Assembly: GCA_920105625.2 (NCBI GenBank)
Contig: OV050033.1
Location: 19,984,001-20,048,000, forward strand
Source of the DNA: Clusia tigrina
Lineage: Eukaryota; Arthropoda; Insecta; Diptera; Clusiidae
Direction of reading: 5' to 3'
DNA: 64,000 nucleotides
Part shown: positions 1-13,472 of the stretch, piece by piece
Layout: each line of letters starts with the position of its first letter
Position numbering within the stretch: the stretch's first letter is position 1
Program-made: the position numbers and the translations under genes
Notes under the pieces: model-generated
Database searches by the model: none
What the model saw: the letters and a program-made list of their open reading frames with translations, nothing else
What the model was told of the DNA's origin: nothing

Positions 1-1585
1 ATTCGCCTAGAGAAAACTTCTTCAGCTGTTCCTTTGCATCTGGTGATGGACCCTCATATTGAAGAGGGTATATTTGTATACCTAATATACGAGTATACAT
101 GAATTAAAATTAACTCATTAAATATGCCTTGATGAGGTTATGGAACTTTTTCTGAGAAACAAGATAAAGAAGACTATCCTATTGGTAAGGGTTTTACTAG
201 TTGTCTCCACATAAAACCTCTGCTGCATTCCGCATACTCATTTGTTTCGCTTAATTAAATTCGCGACATAAAACTCTAACTTCCAACAAGTAAAATTCTT
301 CAAAATCAACCTCATAAAAATTTGCACCTTACATTCATATCCGTTGTTTATGTCTTTTGATTCATAATATAAATATAAATAACTATGCAAAATACTGTTC
401 AATTTTGCTCCCAGCTCTAATTCAATTAATGTCTCATCGTATTCCCAACTTCCATCCCGACTTTTTCGATTTATTTGCATGTCTCCGTATGTGTCTGAAT
501 GTTCTTTTTCACATTTTGAACCTTTTTAACTTTGAATACTCAACGACGAGAACGGACACAGACGAACCTTAAACTCAGCGAAATGTCAAAAAATATGAAT
601 GAAATAGTTTTTGGCTCAAGGACTTCTTTTTCTGCTACCTTTGATGTGGATTTGGTGCAGTTATTTTTTGTTTTTTCATGTTGCTTAACCGCAGAAATAG
701 AAAAGTTGCATTTATATTGCTTACTGCTTTAAACATTGCGCGCCGACTAACGATGTTGTAGCACAGATTCGCAAGGACCTCATCAAGCAACTGAACAGGA
801 AGACAAACGACCAACAGCTAAACTACGTATCCGCACGCAACTAAAATACATAAAAATGAACTTATATAGATAATACAAACGTCGTAAAAAACTTTATTAA
901 TTTTAAAGATTATCTCCAAGTGCAGGGGAAGGATTATTTGGTAGAGCAGAAATTTGTTTGGAAAGTGAAGAGTAACCACGAATGAAATATTTTAATATTT
1001 TAATTTATTTTATGTGAATAATGCGGTTAACTTTAAAATGTACTAGTAAAGCGCGAGGCAGTGAGCAGAATAGAGCAAAAGGATAGTTTGTTTTAGCCAT
1101 GGCGAAAGAAAGAGAGGAAGTATTCAGGACACACTAAATATGTTGGTCATAGCCTCCCCGAATGCGCAGCCTCGCTGGATATGATAAAAGTTGTGTCATA
1201 TCTCTTTAGAAAGGAAACAATTAATGGTATCCAAGAACGTGAGTTGTAAAGAGTTGCACAATGACCCAATAATGGTTAAAATACAGTTTCCACTTACTTA
1301 TGCCATTGCTCTCTGCTACGAGTATTGAAAAATTAACTATACATGAAATCGTGGAAGAAATGAATAATTTCTATAAAATGATTTCTGAAAGATGAGATGA
1401 TTTTCAACTACCTCATTAACGCTCTCTTACTTTATTTCCGTTCCTGGCATTGTTAGGGAAGGTATAGCGAAATTTTTGGGACTATCCTCGTTAGAATATC
1501 TTCGTATACAGAGAGTACATTCGAACTGCGTGTACGTTATACAAATAAATAATAGTTTTACAGTTAAATTAACACAATATCCTTA
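1..1585. other. Non-coding stretch, nothing recognised
   Basis: AT-rich DNA with no ORF that looks like a conserved protein and no clear repeat. Short open frames at 238-732 have low-complexity composition and no recognisable motif. It could be intergenic or part of a long intron. Confidence 0.5.
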
Positions 1586-2030
1586 GGCGCAACACGCAGG
1601 TGCTGGTCTGAAGGAAAAGGATGCAAAGCAGCTAGACTATCTTGGCCTGAAATTAACGTCAAGCGCTCAAAAGATTTATTATCTCTAAATAGACAAAGTA
1701 TAGGTTCTGTCGTGAGTGTCCTAACGGGGCACTGGACCCTGGGAATTGTCTTAAATGACTTCTGCAAAAGTTGCATGGACGATGAGGAGCAAGCGTCCAT
1801 CAAATACCTAATATGTACGTGTCCAGCGCTGTCCAGAGGGAAGCGCACTCTCCTGGGTGACTAGTTTCTGCACTCTTTCGGAGATATTCCAAATTAGAAA
1901 AGAAGCTCCATCAACTCCTTCATAAAAAGCTCCAAATGGCTGGATCTTGGAAAGGAATTGGGACTTGTGTCTTATTCGGTATCACAAAGGGTCAATTATG
2001 GCCTAAGTCTACCCATCTACAGTTAGTGTA
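1586..2030 (+). mobile_element. Jockey-type non-LTR retrotransposon, 3' end of ORF2 and 3' UTR (copy 1)
   Basis: An open frame from 1586 to the TAG at 1862-1864 encodes the end of a non-LTR retrotransposon polyprotein. Visible motifs are KAARLSWPEI, SVLTGHWTLG, a zinc-knuckle-like FCKSCMDDEE and YLICTCPAL, in the order seen after the RNase-H-like region of jockey/I/R1-type elements. The usual HLLC of the knuckle reads YLIC here. After the stop the homology continues to about 2030, ending with a block (GGTATCACAAAGGGTCAAT) shared with the copies at 21.4 and 26.8 kb. No reverse transcriptase lies upstream, so the copy is 5'-truncated, as is usual for such insertions. It is not expected to be active. 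The clade is inferred from motif style only. Confidence 0.75.
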
Positions 2031-5000
2031 CCGAATCTTGATATTGGCCTTTGGTAAGTATAATAATGATAATTTGTGAGATGACAGACGGTTTAAGTTT
2101 CAACCATATTTCTTCTTAGATAATGTCTTTGGTTCCTGATTACAAATAATCAAAACGGTTGGTTTCTTTAGTGACTACGAATATCGGAATGCTTATATCA
2201 CAAGTAAATATTAGTTTTAATATTGGGTGCCAGAGTAGCATCCTTAAGAAGGACCAGCCACCACTCTCATAGACACTAAACGAATTAAGCCTCTTTCATC
2301 GTATCATAAACATAGTATTCGAATGAAATAAGTAAAAGTGTAAATAAAAATAAATAAATTTCACTTAATCCCTTAAACTATGGAGAGGAAAATATGGGAT
2401 GTACTCGTAAAACGACCTGATTATTCAATTCAATGTAGAAGCACACCACTGAATTTAAAGTAGTCTCATCACACATCCCCATTTAAAAGTGTCTGTTCTG
2501 TTTTAAGCTCGACTACTTATGCACCTGCTACGTTTGTGTCCACCCCTGCAAATGAACTGGCATAAATGAAGTGAATCCTCATTTGTAAACTGGATGCCAA
2601 GTGTGCGAGAAATGACAGCTCCAACGAGTGTCCAGCAGAAGTTGTAATCACTTGGCTTCAGATGGACAGCAAGTCAAGCGAACTCCACATCAGCGATCCA
2701 GACACCCACAGAAATTTGTATAGAAAGTGCACTTTATGAGAGACATAACACAAACGGAGCAAAAAATACTCAGAGATTGGAGATTTTAATTAATAGAAAA
2801 TACATAAAGGAAATTGCAATGAATTCCACACAAAATCAAAGCCAATATAACAACAAGAGAAGCAGCAACACCAATAAGAACTACAGCAACAACAACTGTG
2901 GCGGCAGCAGAGAAGCATCAAATGAATAAATCGATGCACTTCAATGATGAAAGAACTGCTCATAAATATTGCACAGTTATAAAATGAAGCAAGCATGAAG
3001 TGCAGCAGTGGATTAAGCTGACTCCTTCATCATCAGCGTTGTACTCCGCCCGAAAGGCGCTGCTGCGGAGTACTCCAAGTGGATAACTATTTGCAAGGAT
3101 AAAAACGCAATTTATGTGATGGGTGTGAGTTCTTTTTAATTTTTCCTCTTTTTGTTCCCATTTTAATACGAGTACGAGTAACTATGAAAAAACCGAATTT
3201 ACACTAGAGTAAAAGTGAATTTTCACACGTGCTGCTAACACCCGAGCGGGCGTTTGCCAGGATGACGTGTGCGCCGGGCTGTGACAGTGGACGGACGTGT
3301 GAGCACACACACAAACACATACACACATGTATTAACATATCCGCACAGCCAGGATCAGGACCGCCATGAGTACGTTCTACGGCATGCAGGGCTTGGTTTA
3401 TGTCTCATGAAACGTAAGTGAACTTTAGTTTAATCCTTTTCCCCATTTTTCTCTCCTTTTTGCATTTCTGCTTTGTACTTTTTAAGTTCTTTTCAGACCA
3501 CGATTGCATTTTTGCACATGCAAATTGCCGCTTTTGCTGAAGTGGTTGCAGATCCCTGCTGAGATTAAATACATACCCTACAGTCTGTTGTGTATTGTGT
3601 ATGAGAAATCTTCAATGAAGAGTTTATAGCAAAGGCGAAAACAAGGTACATTCCTTAACTTCTGTACCAGGGAAGCTTGTATGTAGGATTGTTAGGGTTG
3701 TGTCTGCCCCAAACTGCATAAGTGGCTATAAATGAATGAAGAAAATTTCTCAATTATGTCAAGAGGTGTTCATGGCCGACTATAGCGAAATACTCTTCTA
3801 GTGCAACTTTAATAGTGGGATTATTTTTGACGGCTTTTTGGTTCGTTTGTTTGTTTACTTAAAGAAATTAATCTGCACAACACAATGTGTCGCTCATACG
3901 CCTGGTGTGTCAGCGTTCGCGGGAATGTGCTAACGATAAGCATCCATTCCCATAAGTGTTGTTGGTTTTGGAAGTGTTTATCAGTTCACTTAAAGTTTCT
4001 GTAAAAATTTTCCATAATATCGTACCACAACCTTCAGTAAAATGGTTCATTTAATTTAGTCATAATCATAAAATTATTTTCCTATGCTCTTATTTCATTT
4101 ATTCTGGGCTAAAGGAACGAAGTGTGAATCTTAAAGAGTTCCCACAATTTTGCCTTATCAATGAACTGCAGTAGCAGCAGCAAAGTGCCTCGTTCTCTGT
4201 CAAAGGTCTAACCTCTAAAGTGCAAGGTCATTAAGGACATAAAAGCGGTCGTTATTGGTATTCACTTCATTGCGTCGACTACGACTATTGCCATTTGCGC
4301 TCTTAGAGAAACACGTATGTGTGTACATGACACAAAATCATTTTTAAATTAAATTCAAGTGGCATTATGTAAACGTCCGTCAGTGGAGCGTACTCACACT
4401 ACTGTCTACCTCTCTCTCACTCTGAAGCATTCGTAGTACTTGTTGTGCGTGTGTGTGCCACTGTGTGGTATGTGGCAAATTTGCGACTGACAAGGACCAT
4501 TTTTTTATACACTTTGCAGGACGTAGCCTTGTGCGTTGAGTGACATTTAGAAGCATAAAATGCAAATTGCACATCCTTTTCTGCTGCTAAGAATCTGTGC
4601 TGCGCCATCTGCGCTCCTCATGCTTTTGTTGTCATTCTCTGTGTGAGTGTGCGTCGAGTGTGGGTCGAGTGTGCATTTGCAACACTTAAATTTGTAACAT
4701 GTACACATAAATAATAAAATGAGTTAAAATATTCTTACCTGGCATACAGCAATCGCCTTTGTTTCTATTCCGAAATTAGGGTTTCGTTAGCGTCTCATGC
4801 AACAATTTAAAATTTATAATGATACAAACTGCACCGGCACCGCACCGAACCGCAGTACCACAACAACGAATGCGGTTTTAATGCTGGGGTTAGTGAGTTG
4901 GTTTTGGTGTTACCTGTGTGTGCTTGTGTGGGTGTATAAGTTCGCATGGGTGTGTAGCTGTCAAGTACAAATTGCACCTGCAACAATTGATGCAGTTTTA

Positions 5001-5440
5001 CGCTTACATTTGTCATAATTTGTTCATAACCACATGAGCCCGCTTGCTGTCTGTTTCCGTGTAAAACGCTATTTTAATGCTTTTGTGTGTGCTCCGCGTT
5101 GGTCTTTGTGGTTGTTGTCACACATCCTGTTCGTGTCCCTACGTGTCAGTGCCTCTTGCAGTACATGCGTTTTGTGGTTGTTTGCGCCATTACAATTCGT
5201 TCGGTGCACCAATTGCACTGTTACCATAATAACATTTGAATTTCGCCTCGTTTGGCTATAAACACAATCCTCATTGGTAGACTAAGTTATGAGATGCCTG
5301 AACGCTATTGGAGCTCTCTACAACTTAGTTGAATAATGGCAAATTCTATCAGACAGAGAGTAGAGAGATTTTCCTGATATTTTAGGCTTGTGATTTGAAT
5401 TGAAGCACTCGGCATTGAAGACAACACATTTTTGAAATTG
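2031..5440. other. Non-coding stretch with purine- and CA-rich patches
   Basis: No supportable gene. 2790-2996 is rich in CAA/AGC trinucleotides and gives a spurious Cys/Ser-rich frame on the - strand. 3300-3330 is CA-rich and 4440-4680 is GT-rich. The remainder is unremarkable AT-rich DNA. Confidence 0.5.
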
Positions 5441-5444
5441 ATAA

Positions 5445-5602
5445 TTTTTCTATTGTGTCCATAATTAACAAACGATGAAGAATGAAGACTAGGAACAAAG
5501 CCTTTCTCATCGAAGGGAAAAATACCTTTTCGAAAGAAGCATTTTGAGACCATGCCCGTGGCAGTATTCGAACCAGCGACCCCCTGAGAGTGAGTCTAGG
5601 CT
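5445..5602 (-). mobile_element. tRNA-derived SINE, copy D
   Basis: Read on the - strand, this holds CTCAGGGGGTCGCTGG, a Pol III B-box (GGTTCGAATAC), then GGGCATGGTCTCAAAATGCTTC, CCTAGTCTTCATTC and GTTAATTATGGACACAAT. The same blocks occur in the same order in the copies at 44.8 and 54.1 kb. The A-box half is degraded. A flanking frame at 5305-5553 is a chance ORF over this element. Confidence 0.65.
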
Positions 5603-8807
<3,205 letters not shown>

Positions 8808-9303
8808 TGTCACGAAAATTTTCTTCAAGTTTGATCACTGAATTGAGTTTTTAATACAAAAAAATCATTGAGCATTCAACATAATTTAAATTAACAGCAC
8901 TTCACTTGCGGAGTAGTTGACAAAGTTTAATATACTAAAACAGTTGAACTAGTTTCATTTTTACTTCTATATAACTATTTATAACTGCTGTCTGACAGTT
9001 TATACGGTGCCCGTAGCCACACTCGCACACAGAACATTCTCGACAGTATGAAAAGTTATCAGCGCGATACCATTATCGCTGATGATCCATATTACTAATG
9101 ACTTCTCATATTGACTTAGAGCATTGGAGAGAATGGGAATACAATAGTCAAATCGAATATTCCTGATCAAATGTTATTGTAATATTTATTCATGTTTCCT
9201 CATATAATATTAATACAATATGAACTACGTCGTACGTCGCTAGTTATAAGGGTATCAGTTACTATCAGATAGTAGCGATCTTATCGATCAACTTCATGCT
9301 ACA
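8808..9303 (+). mobile_element. Possible LTR (5' LTR remnant) next to a PBS-like sequence
   Basis: A 496-bp segment begins TGTCACGAAAATTTTC and ends CTTCATGCTACA, so it has TGT...ACA termini as in gypsy-like LTRs. The next bases, from 9304, are TGGCGCCCTACTAG. TGG immediately after an LTR is the usual start of a tRNA primer-binding site, complementary to the CCA end of a tRNA. Its first 45 bases resemble the start of a segment at 55090. No gag/pol follows, so if real it is a truncated 5' end. The sequence after CA does not match the left flank, so it is not a simple solo LTR. Confidence 0.4.
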
Positions 9304-9317
9304 TGGCGCCCTACTAG
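9304..9317 (+). promoter_or_regulatory. Candidate tRNA primer-binding site
   Basis: TGGCGCCCTACTAG directly abuts the CA end of the putative LTR. The TGGCGCC start is a common retroelement primer-binding-site form. The call depends on the LTR call being right. Confidence 0.3.
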
Positions 9318-11645
9318 TTACGAGTGTCCTTATACACCTTATTTTATAGAAAGACAAATTGTTTGCAAGGATCACTTGCGAAATTGTTACTTTTCAAACT
9401 CATTCCGAAATCAAGCATCAAATCCGAGCTCCAAAAACATTTTTAAAATGTAGAAGGAGTACGAATTTTCCACATGAAACTATTTTCAAATGATGTCAGC
9501 TTAAAAATGAATGAATAGATAAAGAATGAATATATGTACAATATATAGACTTTTTACTATTCCACAAGCATTCGAGAATATAAAATTTCGTATAAATTAA
9601 ATTTTTAGGAATCAAGTCGAAGAACCATTCATAACTTTTACCCATCAATCTCCTTCATTTTCTTTATGTGGATAGAATAAATACTATCATTCGTGTTACA
9701 GCAAATTGGGTCAATATCCAGAAGATTATTCGTACAGTCTTGTAGGTCTAGTATATAAACCAGTATATTCAATGTAGCTACACTGAGTAACCCTGAACGG
9801 CAATTTAGGTTCATACAATTTCAATCTTCTCTGGAAATATAAAAGGATTTCTGAATTTTCTGTGTATATTAGTTACTTCTCTTTTTTGGCAAATTCCATT
9901 CACCCACTGCAGCTCACTTTGCCTGTTCTTAATTAATTTTGCATATTTATTAATCACGAAAATATGCCAACGAAGAAGTGAGACTTACAGCAATGTATGT
10001 CTTTGACTTATTCAAAGGTTTCCTTTTTGTGCAGTTTCGTCATTTTTCATGTCAGACCGTATCAGCAGCCATTTTAATATTCTAAACCCCACAGCAAGGA
10101 TTTGTATACATGAAGTGCTATCGAACGTTGCGCAACACAGCAAGCATGAAAGCAAGCAACCAACAACACCAACAAAACAACAACACAGCAAATAAGAGTA
10201 ATAACAGCAAAACAGAAGCTGTAAAAGCAACAGGGCAATTATGCGGCCACTCACTTGGAAACAAAAAAGTTCAATAAAATCGAGCAAAACAAAAAAGGAG
10301 CTGCCAGCACAACAATGCCAGCGGGATTGCTTGGAACGGTAAGGCATCGCTTGCGATATCAACTTGTCAGAAGTTCACTGTGAGAAGTTCAACTGAGTAG
10401 AGACACGCCAACGATCATTTATCACACAGACGCACACACCACACCATGCCTCAAAAAGTACATGCGTTGTCACTATCAGAGGCCATTCCGCATGCAGCAT
10501 TTGCATTATGCAGAATTGTCAACCGCTGAACTCTTGTGCACCCCTGCAACCGGGATCGCTAGAGCGTACATCCTTAATCAGATTGTGCTGTAAGAGACTG
10601 TAAGTGTGTGGTTAGTTAGTTCAGCTTCATTATGGGCTGGCACAAATTGCCTGGTCGCTGGCTTGCTTACGGGCTCAACGCACGCCGCACCGCACGCACT
10701 TGCGTGACGCGCTGCAAGCAAATAAATTTGAAAATCATGACGCAAAATCAATTGAGCGTGTTTATTGAGAATTTATCGCCGCGAAAACAGGCAGCCAGCC
10801 AGTCAGCATACATACTGTTGTTTGTTTCTTATGAGTGAGTGGTAGAAGGGCGTTTTAGACCCAGCCGAACTACCGAAACGGCCACCCAATTTTGCTGGGG
10901 CACGCCGTGACCCTGGCTGCCTGGCAATTGTGTCGCTTGCTGGCGCTGGTGCCGCATTCCGAGTATTGCGGTTTGTGTGCGTTACTTGCTCCGCATCGCT
11001 ATCTGCGCCCACTCCCATTTGTCTATGTCAGCGTTGTAATATTTTGCATCATTTGTTTACCCAAACTCATCTGTGCAGTTGTGCGTCTGTGCGTTTGTGC
11101 GTATGTGTGTGTGCGATTGTGTTTGTGTGGTTTGCAACCTCGTTTGCGTTTGTAAATTATGTGGTTGAATTGGTCGCATGTCCAAGTTTAATTTTGGTCA
11201 AATTAAAATTATATCAGTTTATCACTCTGTTCGAGTGAGCTTGAGAGCTGTTCAGCAACTGCAGCCTATTTCAGTGCAGCGCCGATCAATTCACCCTCGT
11301 TTGCAATTAGTTGGCAATGATTTTGTGTGCTGCTGTTTTTCAGATATATAGTTTTGTTAATCTGATTTGTATATATACATATACACACTGAGATATATTT
11401 GTGCGTCTCGAAAAGTACGAATATCATTCGTAAATTTGTAAAAAGAGTTTAGCCTTTTCAAGAGCAGAATAGGTGTAATTGATCCCGGTTTTACAATGTT
11501 AAAGGAGAAACACTTCTTCACTGGTAGTGGAAATGGCAGCTATTTATCAAATTATCAAGTTACTTTCTCAATTTAATCGCTATTTAAGGCATTTAGTACA
11601 CAAACATTTTTAATGAAGATTTCGGAGGGTAACTATTCTTTTAGA
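9318..11645. other. Non-coding stretch
   Basis: No supportable gene. 10140-10320 is CAA/AGCA-rich and generates a Cys/Leu-rich chance frame on the - strand. 11040-11150 is GT-rich. 11365-11395 contains a short TATATACATATACA tract. Confidence 0.45.
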
Positions 11646-11837
11646 ATATTGTGAGGACGGAAAATACTACAAGTATTTTCCGCACACAGAACTTATACCC
11701 AGCATGCAACATCCCACAGCCTAACAAAAAGTAACCACCTCACACGCTAAATGCAACAACAAAACAGTTACGCACAGACGATCTGACCAATAAGCGTAAA
11801 TGATCTCAGAAACGTAAAGTGTTATACTGAACACTAC

Positions 11838-12385
11838 AGCGACCAAAGGCGGAACACGGAGAAAAACGAGAGAGAAAATATTTATAACAACAACAACAAC
11901 AACAGTACAGCGACCGAAGGCGGAACAGGGAGAAACAAAAACACGTCAACCGATCGCAAGCGCAAAGCAGTAAACAGGCGGAGTACAAATAAATATTTAT
12001 TGCAACTACAACAACAACACAAGATCGAAGGCGGAACACAGAGAAACAGAGACACGCCAACCGATCGCAAGCGCAAAGCAGTAAACAGGCGGAGTACAAA
12101 TAAATATTTATTGCAACTACATCAACAACACAAGATCGAAGGCGGAACACAGAGAAACACGAAAGAGCACCACACACACGCTAACCGATCGCACACGCAA
12201 ATCCGTAAGCAGGCAGAGTGCAAACCAATCTCTGTAACAACAACAACACTACAGCGACCGAAGGCGGAGCACGGATGACAACGAGAGCGCACCACACATA
12301 CGCGAACCGATCGCAAACGCAAAGCTGTAAACAGGCAGAGTACGAAGAAATGTTTCTACAACAACAACAACAACAACAACACGAC
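11838..12385 (+). repeat. Imperfect tandem repeats of about 110-120 bp in LTR U3
   Basis: Units begin near 11838 (short), 11908, 12021, 12132 and 12252. Each has (A)GCGACCGAAGGCGGAAC or AGATCGAAGGCGGAACAC, then ACCGATCGCAAGCGCAAAG, GTAAACAGGCGGAGTAC and a CAACAACAA tract. The pair at 12021 and 12132 is nearly identical; outer units have diverged. Their place upstream of the TATA box suggests duplicated promoter/enhancer modules, by analogy with other LTRs. Long frames on the - strand here are artefacts of the repeats. Confidence 0.85.
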
Positions 12386-12543
12386 AAATAACAGCAGCGA
12401 TCAGGCCACACTACTGCAAGCAACAACTCTACTGGACAACTAGAGGTATTACAACAAGGTGGTTAACTAGCAGAAGTTGAAGGTGGCCTAAGGACAACTG
12501 GACCACAATAACAACAAGCACTGATCCCATGGCAAGCTTTCGC

Positions 12544-12570
12544 TATATAAGCGAAGCGAACCGGACAGTG
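12544..12570 (+). promoter_or_regulatory. LTR core promoter: TATA box plus initiator
   Basis: TATATAA at 12544-12550 is followed by ACAGTG, with its A at 12567, 23 bases downstream of the TATA start. This resembles an arthropod TATA-initiator core promoter. It would set the U3/R boundary near 12567. Confidence 0.55.
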
Positions 12571-12670
12571 AGACACTCTCCGATCCAGCAGCAGTCAGGC
12601 AAGACACACCGCAGCAAGACTCCAGCACCAGTAGCACCAAGGTAAAGTATACTCTTTACACAAGACTAGA

Positions 12671-13188
12671 CTTATACCAACGCTAAGACCGCCCCACGAG
12701 TTTATGGTTCTACCGATTCTCGTGGTGACTTATACTAACGCTAAGACCGCCCCACGAGTTTATGGTTCTACCGATTCTCGTGGTGACTTATACTAACTCT
12801 AAGACCGCCCCACGAGTTTATGGTTCTACCGATTCTCGTGGTGACTTATACCAACGCTAAGACCGCCCCACGAATTTATGGTTCTACCGATTCTCGTAGT
12901 GACTTATACTAAAGCTAAGACCGCCCCACGAGTTTATGGTTCTACCGATTCTCGTGGTGACTTATACTAACGCTAAGACCGCCCCACGAGTTTATGGTTC
13001 TACCGATTCTCGTGGTGACTTATACCAACGCTAAGACCGCCCCACGAGTTTATGGTTCTACCGATTCTCGTGGTGACTTATACTAACGCTAAGACCGCCC
13101 CACGAGTTTATGGTTCTACCGATTCTCGTGGAGACTAGTACGTACGTACAGCACCGCGAGTTTATGGTCCTACCGATTCTCGCGGAGA
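12671..13188 (+). repeat. Tandem array: eight 58-bp units and one diverged 54-bp unit, each a potential hairpin
   Basis: Units start at 12671, 12729, 12787, 12845, 12903, 12961, 13019, 13077 and 13135. Each typical unit has CTTATACTAACGCTAAGACC, then arm CCACGAG, an 18-base spacer containing GGTTCTACC, and arm CTCGTGG. The arms are 7-bp inverted repeats and GGT/ACC inside could form a short inner stem. Seven of the first eight units keep both arms intact. Unit 4 has two arm changes (CCACGAA and CTCGTAG) that do not compensate. Unit 9 has CCGCGAG and CTCGCGG, changed on both sides so that pairing is kept. Confidence 0.95.
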
Positions 13189-13363
13189 CTAGCACTGTCA
13201 ACCGCGACCACACAGACGAGGCCCCAAGCGACTAGCAAGTCCAATTATTTAAGTGAATTAAATTAGCAGAGTAAAATCATTTAATTCTAATTAATTTAGC
13301 CAAACTAATAAATTAATATAAATTAAATTAGTAATTAAATTATAAACAATTGTAACTAAGTTA

Positions 13364-13369
13364 AATAAA
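13364..13369 (+). terminator. LTR polyadenylation signal AATAAA
   Basis: AATAAA about 100 bases before the LTR end fits the R/U5 boundary of a + strand LTR and supports its orientation. Confidence 0.5.
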
Positions 13370-13472
13370 GTTACCACATATAAGTACACACCGGCTTTTA
13401 ACATTAATTTCTGTATACGACCCCTGGAACCCGCTGAGTTTTACCCCAGCCGAAATAGAGTCGTTACAATAT

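Larger units (their letters stand above)
11650..13468 (+). mobile_element. Solo LTR, about 1.8 kb, probably of a gypsy-like retrotransposon
   Basis: The segment starts TGTGAGGACGG, ends AGTCGTTACA, and is flanked on both sides by ATAT (11646-11649 and 13469-13472), consistent with a 4-bp target-site duplication. ATAT is self-complementary and common in AT-rich DNA, which weakens that point. Inside, in order, are five decayed repeats of about 110 bp (11838-12385), a TATA box (TATATAA, 12544-12550), an initiator-like ACAGTG at 12565-12570, a nine-unit hairpin repeat array (12671-13188), an AT-rich tail and AATAAA at 13364-13369. That is the U3-R-U5 order of an LTR on the + strand. No gag or pol is adjacent, so recombination between two LTRs is the likely origin. 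Confidence 0.75.

Noticed and set aside
11806..12426. Overlapping frames with repeated CFSVFRLRSC-like segments on the - strand
   Set aside because: They are shadows of the tandem repeats in LTR U3; the Cys/Leu runs come from CAA/GCA repeats read backwards.
12671..13188. CRISPR-like array of 58-bp repeats
   Set aside because: There are no unique spacers between repeats, the host is an animal, and the array lies inside an LTR.
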